This document shows positions 1-8,291 of a stretch of DNA of 64,000 nucleotides, in pieces (within the stretch, counting starts at the first letter, position 1; every line of letters begins with the position of its first letter). Location: NCBI RefSeq assembly GCF_001485415.1, contig NZ_BCMQ01000018.1, forward strand, positions 1-64,000. The letters are read 5' to 3'. Below the pieces are notes generated by a model. It made no database searches. It was not told the DNA's origin and saw nothing but the letters and a program-made list of their open reading frames with translations. The stretch comes from Myroides odoratimimus (lineage in GTDB: Bacteria; Bacteroidota; Bacteroidia; Flavobacteriales; Flavobacteriaceae). The position numbers and the translations under genes are program-made.

Positions 1-10
1 GTCGCCGCCT
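1..10 (+). tRNA. possible 3' end of a tRNA (Cys-like)
   Basis: The window opens with a GC-rich run ending in CGCCGCC plus T, followed at once by a terminator hairpin. Seven GC-rich bases plus a U discriminator would fit the 3' acceptor strand of a tRNA, and U73 is typical of tRNA-Cys. The rest lies outside the window, so this is only a guess; it could equally be the end of a coding gene. Confidence 0.25.
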
Positions 11-20
11 TTCTTTATAG

Positions 21-55
21 AATCCCCAATCTCGTATGAGGTTGGGGATTTTTTG
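21..55 (+). terminator. Rho-independent terminator of the gene left of the window
   Basis: Stem AATCCCCAA (21-29) pairs with TTGGGGATT (42-50). An inner CTC/GAG pair closes a small loop, and a T-rich tract follows. Confidence 0.85.
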
Positions 56-242
56 TTTATATGTATTTTATAATTGTGCTAATCCTTTAGATTTTCGAAG
101 GGATCATCTGTATATATTTACTATTTGTTAATTTTAGTGTAGTGTTAGTTGTTAATATGTTCATAAAGATTAAATAATCTAGGAAAAGGGTGAAGACACT
201 GTATTTTCTAGTGAAGAGTAATAAATGTGACATTTTATGCAT

Positions 243-250
243 TATATTTG
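243..250 (+). promoter_or_regulatory. Bacteroidetes -7 promoter element
   Basis: TATATTTG matches TAnnTTTG. It lies 42 bases before the ATG at 293, which leaves a leader of about 35 bases. No clear -33 TTG is visible at the expected distance. Confidence 0.5.
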
Positions 251-292
251 CATTTAGAAAAATTGTAATAATTGCTACCAAAAGAAAATCGT

Positions 293-2224
293 ATGAATAA
301 TGCGCTGAAAAGACAGTTAAAGCGTGATACACCTAGGGGTATCATATTTGTAATAGACTTGTTGATTGTCTTGTTTACCTATTTTATATCTAACCTTTTG
401 TTAACTAATTTTTTTGGTAATTTCTCTATCGAATTAATGTTAAAGAGAATACCTGTATTATTAGTTTGTTATATTGTTAGTTTTTTGATATTTAAACCTT
501 TTAAAGGTGTTATCAGACAGACAAGCATAAAGGATATCGAGACTATTTTTATTTCTTGCTTGTTTTCAGGAGCAGTCATGATGATTGTGAGTTTGCTACA
601 AAGAAATGAGTTCTTAGGGAATAGTTTAGAGCCTTATTTAAGATATTCGTATTCATTTGTATTACTGCATTTATTCTTTACTTCAGCGATGCTTATTTTA
701 GCTCGTTTGTTTTATAGTCAATTTTATCGTAGTTATGTATTAGATGTTAGAAATCATAAACGCGTGATTATCTATGGTGCTGGTGATTCTGGTATTATTA
801 CTGTTGGTGCACTGCAAGGAGATACAAAAGTTAGAACACATATAGTAGCTTTTGTGGATGACAATAATAGTAAATCTGGAAATAGACTAGGAGGTTACAG
901 AATTTATAATCCTTCTATTCTTGATGAGACTTATGTTACTAGTAATCGTATAGATGAAATTATTATCTCAATTCAAAATATCACTAGAGAAAGATTAAAT
1001 GATATATCAGAGGTATTAGAGAAACTTCCTGTAAAGATTAAAATAATTCCACCAGCAACAGATTGGTTAGATGGTTCATATACAAATAAGCAAATTAAAG
1101 AGTTAAAGATTGATGATTTACTTGGACGTAAAGCAATACAATTAGATAACCCTATTATTGGTAAAGAGATTGATGATAAAGTAGTATTGATTACTGGAGC
1201 AGCTGGGTCTATAGGTAGTGAAATAGCTAGACAAGTAGCTCGATTTAATTTTAAGAAACTTATATTAGTAGATCATGCTGAATCTCCTTTATATGATGTG
1301 CAACAGACTATGGTTTCTAATAAATGTAATGACATTATCTATGTTGTTGGGAATATTAGGGATACAAAGAAGATGGAATCTTTATTTGAACTTTATAGAC
1401 CTAATTTAGTATATCACGCAGCGGCTTATAAGCATGTTCCTCTAATGGAATCATTCCCTTATGAAGCTATTCATACCAATGTAAAGGGGACTAAAGTGAT
1501 TGCAGACTTATCAGTTCAATTTGGAGTATCAAAGTTTGTAATGGTTTCTACAGATAAAGCTGTTAATCCTACTAACGTTATGGGGGCAACTAAACGTGCA
1601 GCTGAACTATATGTATCTACATTAAAAGATAATGGTGTTACAAGCTTTATAGTTACTCGTTTTGGAAATGTTCTTGGTTCTAATGGATCTGTGATTCCAT
1701 TGTTTAAGCGTCAAATAGATGCTGGAGGACCATTAACTGTAACACATCAAGATATTACACGTTTCTTTATGACGATTCCTGAAGCTTGTCAATTAGTATT
1801 AGAAGCTTCAATTATGGGGAATGGAGGAGAAATCTTTGTATTCGATATGGGGAAATCTATGAAGATATTTGACTTGGCTAAACGTATGATACGACTGAGT
1901 GGTTATAGTTATCCTGAAGATATTGATATTAAGATTACTGGTCTAAGACCAGGAGAGAAGATCTTCGAAGAGTTACTCGCTAATGATGAGAATACGGTGA
2001 AGACACATCATGAAAAGATAATGATTGCAAAAGTACGTAATCAAGATTTAGATGTGGTAAAAGCGAATCTAGAGATGATGTGTAACTATGTGTGTGAGAA
2101 TGAGGGACAGGATGATGTAGAGTACTTAGTGAAACAATTAAAGATAATCGTTCCAGAATTTAAATCTCAGAATTCAAGATTTGAATGCTTAGATGAAGAA
2201 ATAGAAAAATGTTCAGTTAGCTAA
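293..2224 (+). CDS. membrane-anchored nucleotide-sugar 4,6-dehydratase/epimerase (PglF/CapD/WbpM family)
   Basis: A 643-residue polysaccharide biosynthesis enzyme of the FlaA1/PglF/WbpM family. Members convert UDP-GlcNAc-type sugars by NAD(P)-dependent 4,6-dehydration for capsule, O-antigen or glycan synthesis at the inner membrane. Four hydrophobic helices fill residues 17-140. A first Rossmann domain starts at GAGDSG (162-167) and the catalytic SDR domain at TGAAGSIGS (301-309). The active site shows the family's Ser419-Thr-Asp-Lys and a Met430-xxx-Lys434 replacing the usual YxxxK, as expected for this subgroup. An upstream TTG at 272 is in frame, but the -7 element at 243-250 would leave it almost no leader, so the ATG at 293 is preferred. 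It converges on the MutS-like gene. The exact sugar substrate cannot be read from the sequence. Confidence 0.9.
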   Translation: MNNALKRQLKRDTPRGIIFVIDLLIVLFTYFISNLLLTNFFGNFSIELMLKRIPVLLVCYIVSFLIFKPFKGVIRQTSIKDIETIFISCLFSGAVMMIVSLLQRNEFLGNSLEPYLRYSYSFVLLHLFFTSAMLILARLFYSQFYRSYVLDVRNHKRVIIYGAGDSGIITVGALQGDTKVRTHIVAFVDDNNSKSGNRLGGYRIYNPSILDETYVTSNRIDEIIISIQNITRERLNDISEVLEKLPVKIKIIPPATDWLDGSYTNKQIKELKIDDLLGRKAIQLDNPIIGKEIDDKVVLITGAAGSIGSEIARQVARFNFKKLILVDHAESPLYDVQQTMVSNKCNDIIYVVGNIRDTKKMESLFELYRPNLVYHAAAYKHVPLMESFPYEAIHTNVKGTKVIADLSVQFGVSKFVMVSTDKAVNPTNVMGATKRAAELYVSTLKDNGVTSFIVTRFGNVLGSNGSVIPLFKRQIDAGGPLTVTHQDITRFFMTIPEACQLVLEASIMGNGGEIFVFDMGKSMKIFDLAKRMIRLSGYSYPEDIDIKITGLRPGEKIFEELLANDENTVKTHHEKIMIAKVRNQDLDVVKANLEMMCNYVCENEGQDDVEYLVKQLKIIVPEFKSQNSRFECLDEEIEKCSVS

Positions 2225-2239
2225 CTGAACATTTTTTTT
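2211..2239 (+). terminator. bidirectional terminator inside overlapping gene ends
   Basis: A perfect 20-base palindrome (2211-2230, GTTCAGTTAG and its complement) is followed by eight T on the plus strand. On the minus strand the stem is followed by coding sequence with only a short T-poor tail, so termination is best for the plus-strand gene. The palindrome holds the stop codons of both converging genes, which overlap by 4 bases. Confidence 0.75.
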
Positions 2240-3870
2240 GTGTTATATGCTAAATCTGTAATCTCAGTAGGAAAATCATTTAATTCTAATATTTTGATTG
2301 CATTAGTTGTTTGTGGTTGACCTAGCTTTAATTTGTAGTCAAAATGTAACTCATTGTTGACAATACTTTCTTGTAAGTATTGACATTGATAACCTTCTTT
2401 TTCTAGTAGCTCAATGAGTTCGATATCATGTGTAGATACTATAACTATATCTTTCTCTTTATTTAGATATTTAAGTATAGCATACGCAGCGGAGATTCTT
2501 TCTTTTGTATTAGTTCCTTTTAGTATTTCGTCTAATACATATAATTGTGGATTTGTAGTATTTGATTGTATTATGAAGTGCTTTATTTGTTTTACTTCTT
2601 GTAGGTAATAACTAGTGTCATTATATAAGTCATCTGTTATTCGGATAGAACTGTTGATTTGGTAAAAGTTAGCTTTATATGATGTAGCGAATACATACCC
2701 TATTGTTTGAGCTAATATTGTATTTAAGGTCAATGCTCTTATGAATGTAGTTTTACCTGCCATATTAGAACCTGTTAGTAGCAGGCTTTTATTTTCTAAA
2801 TGTATTGTATTACTTACACAATTTTCGATTAATGGATGGATTAGGTTTTCTATTTGTATTTCTTTGCTATTGTGGAATACAGGTTGACATAGTCGATTAT
2901 TTGTTTGTAGAGAAGCTATTGAGATTGCTGTATCTATCTTTGCAATTGTTTCAAAAGAAGTTTTTAGCTCTTCTTTAGCATGTTGTGCTCTTAAAAGAAA
3001 AGATTCGAAGGTTATAACTTCGATATTAAGCATTATTTTTAGTAGTTCTATAGGGAACATTACTAATGTAGTTATCTCATCTTTAATAGCGCTGTCTGAT
3101 GTGAAAAAATAGGTTAGTGTATTTAATTTGCGCAGTGTAGGTATAGCTTTTTTTGTTTCGGTAAAATTATATGCTGTAGATAACTTTTGCATCTTTAGTA
3201 ACTGACTAGTTGAATTAAGAATATGTTTAAAGTTTTGTGTAGCACTTAGCTGATCATATTGCGCATATTTATTTTTATAATGTAAGACCAAGTTGACACT
3301 AAATACCGGAAGTAATACTAGTATCCAGATTAAACTATGTAAACTTAATAGTAAAGAACTAATTGTAATGATATTCAATACATAAGCTAGTTTTAGTTTG
3401 AAACGGTTTATTGTGATGTTATGGGTGAATAGAGTGTGATAGTAGTATATACTTCTATTCGTTAAGGTACTTAGTAGCATTTGTACTTTTAATCTTTCAT
3501 CACTGTCAGTTCTGAAGAAATTAATTGTTTGATCAAGGTCTCTTACTTCTTCTGGTGACTTAATCGTGTGCAGTTTGTGATATAAGTATTGTTGTCCTAT
3601 TAAGGAGTGTGTTCTGTCTAGATAAGTAAACGTATCGTCTAAATCAAGATCTTGATTAATAGTTTTGCTAATTGTTTGATACGATGTATTATGACCTAAT
3701 GCGTGATGGTATGATGCTATTTTGTCAAAATTAAAATCAGTTAATCCTTTTGGATGTCCCCAGCTTTCTTTTAATTTTTGAAGTTGAGCATTCCTTTTGT
3801 TTCTATTTCTTTTTTTATCAAAAAGAATATATAGTATCAGTAATATAAATGCACCTAGAATCCAGTTCAT
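2221..3870 (-). CDS. MutS-family ATPase, membrane-anchored, without mismatch-binding domain
   Basis: A 549-residue protein with a C-terminal MutS-type ABC ATPase. Walker A is TGSNMAGKTT (366-375) and Walker B is LYVLDEILKGTN (443-454), which matches the DEIxxGT signature of MutS/MutS2. It starts with a transmembrane helix (about 3-18) and has a hydrophobic pair at about 160-198. The N-terminal mismatch-recognition domain of MutS1 and the Smr endonuclease domain of MutS2 are both absent, so canonical mismatch repair is unlikely. Such short MutS-like membrane proteins are common in Bacteroidota and their role is not established. The stop codon overlaps that of the converging dehydratase gene. 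Confidence 0.8.
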   Translation of the reverse strand: MNWILGAFILLILYILFDKKRNRNKRNAQLQKLKESWGHPKGLTDFNFDKIASYHHALGHNTSYQTISKTINQDLDLDDTFTYLDRTHSLIGQQYLYHKLHTIKSPEEVRDLDQTINFFRTDSDERLKVQMLLSTLTNRSIYYYHTLFTHNITINRFKLKLAYVLNIITISSLLLSLHSLIWILVLLPVFSVNLVLHYKNKYAQYDQLSATQNFKHILNSTSQLLKMQKLSTAYNFTETKKAIPTLRKLNTLTYFFTSDSAIKDEITTLVMFPIELLKIMLNIEVITFESFLLRAQHAKEELKTSFETIAKIDTAISIASLQTNNRLCQPVFHNSKEIQIENLIHPLIENCVSNTIHLENKSLLLTGSNMAGKTTFIRALTLNTILAQTIGYVFATSYKANFYQINSSIRITDDLYNDTSYYLQEVKQIKHFIIQSNTTNPQLYVLDEILKGTNTKERISAAYAILKYLNKEKDIVIVSTHDIELIELLEKEGYQCQYLQESIVNNELHFDYKLKLGQPQTTNAIKILELNDFPTEITDLAYNTKKMFS

Positions 3871-3943
3871 AATTTTGGTTTAGTTAAGTAAATATAAACC
3901 AATTCTAGTAATGTGTATAAGAGAGGATTCTTCTTATAGGAAA

Positions 3944-3979
3944 ATATAAAAAAAAAGAGACTACTAACAGCAGTCTCTT
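3944..3979 (-). terminator. terminator of metK
   Basis: AAGAGACT (3955-3962) pairs with AGTCTCTT (3972-3979). The A-run at 3944-3954 gives a U-tract on minus-strand transcripts, about 20 bases after the metK stop. Confidence 0.85.
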
Positions 3980-4000
3980 TATATGAATTGGATAAGAATA

Positions 4001-5293
4001 TTACAAGCTAAATTTAGCTTTGATATCTTCTACTCTGTCTAATTTTTCCCAAGTGAATAATTCTACTTCTACTTCTTTAGTTTCTCCACCAGGTCTAGTG
4101 AATACTTTTTTTACTACTTGAGGTTTGCGTCCCATATGTCCATAAGCAGCAGTCTCGCTATAGATAGGGTTTCTTAGTTTAAGACTAGTTTCAATGAAGT
4201 ATGGTCTTAGGTCAAATAACTCACTAACTTTTTTAGCGATTTCACCATCAGTTAGATTAACATTGCTTGTTCCGTAAGTATTGATGTATAAACCTGTTGG
4301 TTTAGCAACTCCAATAGCATAAGAAACTTGAACTAATACTTCATCAGCAACACCTGCTGCCACTAGGTTCTTAGCAATATGTCTTGTCGCATAAGCTGCA
4401 CTACGGTCTACTTTACTAGGGTCTTTACCAGAGAAAGCACCTCCACCGTGAGCACCTTTACCACCATAAGTATCTACGATAATCTTACGACCTGTCAGTC
4501 CTGTATCTCCATGAGGACCTCCAATAACGAATACACCTGTTGGATTGATTAAGTACTCTATTTCTTCGTTATTTTCAAATAAATATTTGTATTGAGGATA
4601 TTTATTTAAAAGACGAGTAATTAAGATCTCTTTGATGTCTTTCTCTATTCGTGCTTGCATTGCTTTCTCAGCAACTTCTTTAGCTTGAGCAGAGTTATCC
4701 GTTGGTTGAACGAAATCATCATGTTGAGTAGAAAGTACGATAGTAACAATTCTGATAGGAGTATTGTTATCATCATATTCTAATGTAACTTGACTTTTCG
4801 CATCTGGTCTTAAATAAGTAACTTCCGTATTTTCTCTACGGATAGCTGCTAATTCTTGTAGCAATTTATGAGAAAGGTCTAATGCTAGAGGCATATAGTC
4901 TTCAGTCTCTTTAGTTGCATAACCAAACATCATCCCTTGGTCACCAGCTCCTTGTTCTTCTGGACTCTTTCTGTCTACTCCTTGGTTGATGTCAGCAGAC
5001 TGTTCGTGGATAGCAGATAAGATACCACATGAGTTAGCGTCAAACATATATTCACTCTTAGTGTAACCAATACGTTTGATTACCTCTCTAGCGATTTGTT
5101 GTACGTCTAAGTATGTTTTAGATTTAACTTCACCAGCTAAAACTACTTGTCCTGTTGTTACTAAAGTTTCACAAGCCACTTTAGAATCTTGATCGAACGC
5201 TAAAAAGTTATCGATTAAAGCATCAGAGATTTGATCAGCAATTTTATCTGGATGTCCTTCACTAACTGATTCAGATGTAAAGTAATAAGCCAT
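4001..5293 (-). CDS. metK: S-adenosylmethionine synthetase
   Basis: A 430-residue MetK that makes S-adenosylmethionine from methionine and ATP in the cytoplasm. The ATP-binding [15 protein letters not shown] is near the N-terminus (8-22). The family signature [20 protein letters not shown] and the P-loop-like [19 protein letters not shown] are both intact. The length is slightly above the E. coli enzyme (384), as usual in Flavobacteria. The gene is monocistronic, with its own promoter, a roughly 125-base structured leader that may sense SAM, and its own terminator. Confidence 0.98.
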   Translation of the reverse strand: MAYYFTSESVSEGHPDKIADQISDALIDNFLAFDQDSKVACETLVTTGQVVLAGEVKSKTYLDVQQIAREVIKRIGYTKSEYMFDANSCGILSAIHEQSADINQGVDRKSPEEQGAGDQGMMFGYATKETEDYMPLALDLSHKLLQELAAIRRENTEVTYLRPDAKSQVTLEYDDNNTPIRIVTIVLSTQHDDFVQPTDNSAQAKEVAEKAMQARIEKDIKEILITRLLNKYPQYKYLFENNEEIEYLINPTGVFVIGGPHGDTGLTGRKIIVDTYGGKGAHGGGAFSGKDPSKVDRSAAYATRHIAKNLVAAGVADEVLVQVSYAIGVAKPTGLYINTYGTSNVNLTDGEIAKKVSELFDLRPYFIETSLKLRNPIYSETAAYGHMGRKPQVVKKVFTRPGGETKEVEVELFTWEKLDRVEDIKAKFSL

Positions 5294-5418
5294 AATAATT
5301 GTTTTTTTAAGATTTTAAAAATAGAGGAAATGGCTAAAGGGGAAGTATGAATTTCTGCTTTAGCATTTTTTACCGAGGTTGCAATCAGTACAAATTTTTC
5401 CTCCTGTTATTTATGGTG
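5294..5418 (-). promoter_or_regulatory. structured metK leader, SAM-riboswitch-like
   Basis: The transcribed leader contains, 5' to 3': GAGGAAA (5403-5397), a CTGATTGCAACC block (around 5388-5377), ACC/GGT next to it, TGCTAAAGCA (5365-5356), CTTTAGC (5339-5333) and TTTCCTC (5330-5324). GAGGAAA pairs with TTTCCTC to close a domain. GCTAAAG can pair either within its own TGC/GCA hairpin or with the downstream CTTTAGC. The blocks GCAACC and TGCTAAA resemble core motifs of SAM-I (GCAACC...GGTGCTAA) and SAM-II (TTGCA...GCTAAA) riboswitches. The position before metK fits feedback by SAM. I cannot assign a class without a covariance search. Confidence 0.45.
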
Positions 5419-5446
5419 CAAATGTATTAACTATTTTGGTAATCAA
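5419..5446 (-). promoter_or_regulatory. metK promoter
   Basis: On the minus strand a TTG (5446-5444) is followed after 17 bases by TACATTTG (5426-5419), a full match to the Bacteroidetes -33/-7 consensus. Confidence 0.75.
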
Positions 5447-5749
5447 ACAAATATTTTTGTAATTTATATTTATGTTAACGATTGATGGTGTTTGTAAATA
5501 GATGAAATTTAAATGCTTATCGATAAGAACTGATTTGAAGACCTACTAATTTTATATCTCTGTATGGTTCATCTCTTTTTAACTCTTTTACATTGAAGAG
5601 TAAGATAAAGGTTGAGATATTAATTGTTAATTATTGTTTATGAATTATAGTATTAATAAAAATTACTTCAAAAAATAATAATACGTTATATTTTATTGAT
5701 TGTTTTGTATTTTTGCTATCAGTTTACAACTTAAATAAACAACAATCGA
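5447..5749. other. AT-rich intergenic region between metK and carbonic anhydrase genes
   Basis: About 300 bases between divergent genes. Besides the two promoters I see no coding frame, repeat or hairpin of note. Confidence 0.6.
5708..5715 (+). promoter_or_regulatory. -7 promoter element of the carbonic anhydrase pair
   Basis: TATTTTTG matches TAnnTTTG and lies 34 bases before the ATG at 5750. No -33 TTG is seen at the right distance. Confidence 0.5.
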
Positions 5750-6394
5750 ATGAGACTACACAACATAGAAGACCAAAAATTAGTTACACCAAAATTAGCT
5801 TTAGATTTCTTAGTGGAAGGAAATAAGCGTTTTGTAGAAAACTTAAAAGCACATAGTAATCTGTTAGAACAAGTAAACTCTACTAAAGAAGGACAGTTTC
5901 CATTCGCTATTATATTGAGTTGTATTGACAGCCGTACTTCTGCTGAGTTAATCTTTGACCAAGGATTAGGTGATATCTTTAGTGCTCGTATTGCTGGTAA
6001 TGTATTGAATGAAGATATTATTGGTTCTATGGAATTTGCATGTAAATTAGCAGGTAGTAAACTTATCATGGTTTTAGGACATTCACATTGTGGAGCTATT
6101 ACTGGAGCTTGTAAAGGTGCAAAATTAGGGCATTTAACTAATTTATTAGCTAAAGTAGAACCTTCAATAGAGTATGTAAAAGAGAATAATAAAAACCTTG
6201 ATATAGAATCGAAAGAAGCAGTTGATTTAGTTGCTTATCACAATGTAGATCATACTATTGACCATATCTTAAGTAAAAGTACTGTTCTGAGTGAAATGTA
6301 TCAAGCAGGTGAGATAGGAATTGTAGGGGCTTTTTATAAAGTAGAAACAGGTGAAGTGAACATTGTAAAAGAAATGTTTGTAGAGAAAAAATAA
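5750..6394 (+). CDS. beta-carbonic anhydrase (first of two)
   Basis: A 214-residue beta-class carbonic anhydrase that interconverts CO2 and bicarbonate. The zinc ligands are Cys58, His111 and Cys114, with the Asp60-Arg62 dyad in CxDxR (CIDSRTSAE) and the HSHCGA motif. The protein lacks a signal peptide and should be cytoplasmic. It is in a different sequence subgroup from the next gene (for example SRTSAE versus SRVPAN after the first Cys). Only 4 bases separate the two genes, so they are surely cotranscribed. No SulP transporter gene is adjacent. Confidence 0.93.
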   Translation: MRLHNIEDQKLVTPKLALDFLVEGNKRFVENLKAHSNLLEQVNSTKEGQFPFAIILSCIDSRTSAELIFDQGLGDIFSARIAGNVLNEDIIGSMEFACKLAGSKLIMVLGHSHCGAITGACKGAKLGHLTNLLAKVEPSIEYVKENNKNLDIESKEAVDLVAYHNVDHTIDHILSKSTVLSEMYQAGEIGIVGAFYKVETGEVNIVKEMFVEKK

Positions 6395-6398
6395 GACT

Positions 6399-7049
6399 AT
6401 GGCACATAGTGATTTTTATAAGAAAATTCTAGAACGCAATAAGCAATGGGTAGAGGAGAGGCTAACTGTAAATCCTAATTACTTCAAAAGACTTAGCGAA
6501 AAACAAACACCTCCTGTATTATGGATAGGGTGTTCTGATAGTAGAGTACCAGCTAACGAAATTATAGGAGCAGAACCAGGTGATGTTTTTGTACATCGTA
6601 ATATTGCGAATATGGTAATACACTCTGACATGAATATGTTGAGTGTTCTAGATTACGCTGTTAATATTCTAAAGATTAAAGATATCATTGTTTGTGGTCA
6701 CTATGGATGTGGTGGGGTACTAGCTGCAATGAAGAATGAGTCTTATGGTCTGATCGATAACTGGATTAGACATATCAAGACTGTCTATAGATTACACAAT
6801 GTAGAGTTAGATCAGATAGATGATGAAGTAAAACGATTTAATCGTTTTGTAGAGCTAAATGTACAAGAGCAAGTGTATGATTTAGCAAAAACATCAATCG
6901 TACAAGAAGCTTGGTCTCGCAATCAAGAACTTGGAATACACGGATGGGTATACGGTCTTAACTCTGGTTATGTAACAGATTTAAATGTAAACTTGATGAG
7001 TAATCAAGATCTAGACGAAGTATACCAACTTCGATTTAGAAAGATATAG
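6399..7049 (+). CDS. can: beta-carbonic anhydrase, Can type
   Basis: A 216-residue beta-carbonic anhydrase closest to the E. coli Can type. The zinc ligands are Cys45, His101 and Cys104, with the Asp47-Arg49 dyad (GCSDSRVPANEI, CGHYGCGG). It is the second gene of a two-gene operon and converges with the LETM1-related gene only 10 bases away. No hairpin terminator is visible between the convergent genes, so read-through or Rho-dependent ends are likely. The tandem pair probably secures bicarbonate for carboxylases at low CO2; this role is inferred. Confidence 0.95.
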   Translation: MAHSDFYKKILERNKQWVEERLTVNPNYFKRLSEKQTPPVLWIGCSDSRVPANEIIGAEPGDVFVHRNIANMVIHSDMNMLSVLDYAVNILKIKDIIVCGHYGCGGVLAAMKNESYGLIDNWIRHIKTVYRLHNVELDQIDDEVKRFNRFVELNVQEQVYDLAKTSIVQEAWSRNQELGIHGWVYGLNSGYVTDLNVNLMSNQDLDEVYQLRFRKI

Positions 7050-7059
7050 TTTATGTTCG

Positions 7060-8229
7060 TTACTGCTCTGTATTTTCATTAAATGAAGAGGGAAGTAATG
7101 ATGGGATAAACTTTAATAAAATAGGTAATAATATACCTCCTCCAGGTAAAATAAAGATAGCAAGAGAAGGGATGGTTTTAATAACTTCTATAGTTTGTTT
7201 TTTGACCATCTTTTTTTCTTCTTTATTTAAATCTCTATGTGTAGAATCCACTAATAACTTCATTAGTTGGGTATTCTTTTGTAATTCATTTACTAGCCTA
7301 GTTTTGTTTCGCGTTAGTAAAAGCTCGATATAACTTGTAGAGTTTTTGATTACATTATCAAATAAGTTGCTTGATTTGTAATAATGGTAATCATATTTAT
7401 TTTTAACCAATACTATCGAAAAGTAAAATATACTCTCTTCTATCATCGTCTGTGAATAAGGAATAGACAAGAATGGCTCTTCCTCGAAGTTAGGTAGTAT
7501 AATTTCTTGTACATCGTTTTTCCATGAGTTACATACGATGTAGTCTATCATAAAGTTTGCCTCGAAGCTACTGATAGGAGTATTCGGTTTTATTGAATCA
7601 ATAGCTGCGCTGTTATTAGTTTTGTCTAAAAAGTCTATTAGTTGTAGATCTTTTTTGCTTAACTCCTCTTTATTTCGTTTAACAGATAATGTTATTTCTT
7701 TTAATTGTTCTACCGTGTGTTGTATAAAGATAGTAGGATCTGTTTTTTCATTGATATAAGCCTCGAATGCTAGTATATCAATGAATAATAGAATCATATT
7801 TAGTACAAAATCATTGTTTTTTGACTGAGAAAAGAAGTGTTCTTTACATCTGATAGAAAAGATGTTTTCTAGTTTGTTATAAGGGTTCTTTTCTTCAAAG
7901 AATGAAGAGAATATATTGCTCTTATGAGGAATGAATACTTCGTAAAACTCTATGAGCTTATCGATGAAATTCTGTTGATTATCCCCATTGTTATATATAT
8001 AATAAATCTTCTCTAAAAGCTGTAAGTAGCAGATCTTAGAAAGTTCTTCTTGTGTGTATTTAAAGTTTTTATAAATACTTGGTAATTCATCAATATCAAT
8101 TATACCATAACTGAATCCTATTCTTCTAATCTGTGTTGAAATCTCATGACAATTCTGAGTAGAGAAGATTTGATAGTCTAGGTGTTCTGTAAAGTATTTT
8201 TTGATCCAGCCGTTAGTAGATGGGTTCAT
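7060..8229 (-). CDS. LETM1-related biofilm-associated protein
   Basis: A 389-residue protein of a Bacteroidota family named for weak LETM1 similarity. The N-terminus (MNPSTNGWIKKYF) and the C-terminal hydrophobic block with PGGGILLPILLKFIPSLLP (about 360-382) match what I recall of that family. The middle is rich in charged, helical sequence without recognisable motifs. Function is unknown; a link to biofilm is reported for relatives. The family name rests on memory of motifs, not on a search. Confidence 0.65.
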   Translation of the reverse strand: MNPSTNGWIKKYFTEHLDYQIFSTQNCHEISTQIRRIGFSYGIIDIDELPSIYKNFKYTQEELSKICYLQLLEKIYYIYNNGDNQQNFIDKLIEFYEVFIPHKSNIFSSFFEEKNPYNKLENIFSIRCKEHFFSQSKNNDFVLNMILLFIDILAFEAYINEKTDPTIFIQHTVEQLKEITLSVKRNKEELSKKDLQLIDFLDKTNNSAAIDSIKPNTPISSFEANFMIDYIVCNSWKNDVQEIILPNFEEEPFLSIPYSQTMIEESIFYFSIVLVKNKYDYHYYKSSNLFDNVIKNSTSYIELLLTRNKTRLVNELQKNTQLMKLLVDSTHRDLNKEEKKMVKKQTIEVIKTIPSLAIFILPGGGILLPILLKFIPSLLPSSFNENTEQ

Positions 8230-8242
8230 AGCTTGTATTGAT

Positions 8243-8283
8243 TTAAAAAGAATAAAAGTGGTGATGGTTAGATCACCACTTTT
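8243..8283 (-). terminator. terminator after the rimK fusion gene
   Basis: AAAAGTGGTGAT (8254-8265) pairs with its complement (8272-8283) around a 6-base loop. The A-rich run at 8243-8257 gives U on the minus strand. It sits in the 62-base gap before the LETM1-related gene. Confidence 0.75.
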
Positions 8284-8291
8284 TTATAATA

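Noticed and set aside
272..292. TTG start for the dehydratase
   Set aside because: The -7 element at 243-250 leaves too short a leader, and the ATG at 293 gives a normal N-terminus.
87..332. 81-codon minus-strand reading frame at the left edge
   Set aside because: It overlaps the promoter and start of the dehydratase gene and its sequence looks random.
5731..6069. 112-codon minus-strand frame inside the first carbonic anhydrase gene
   Set aside because: Antisense shadow of a gene with complete zinc-site motifs.
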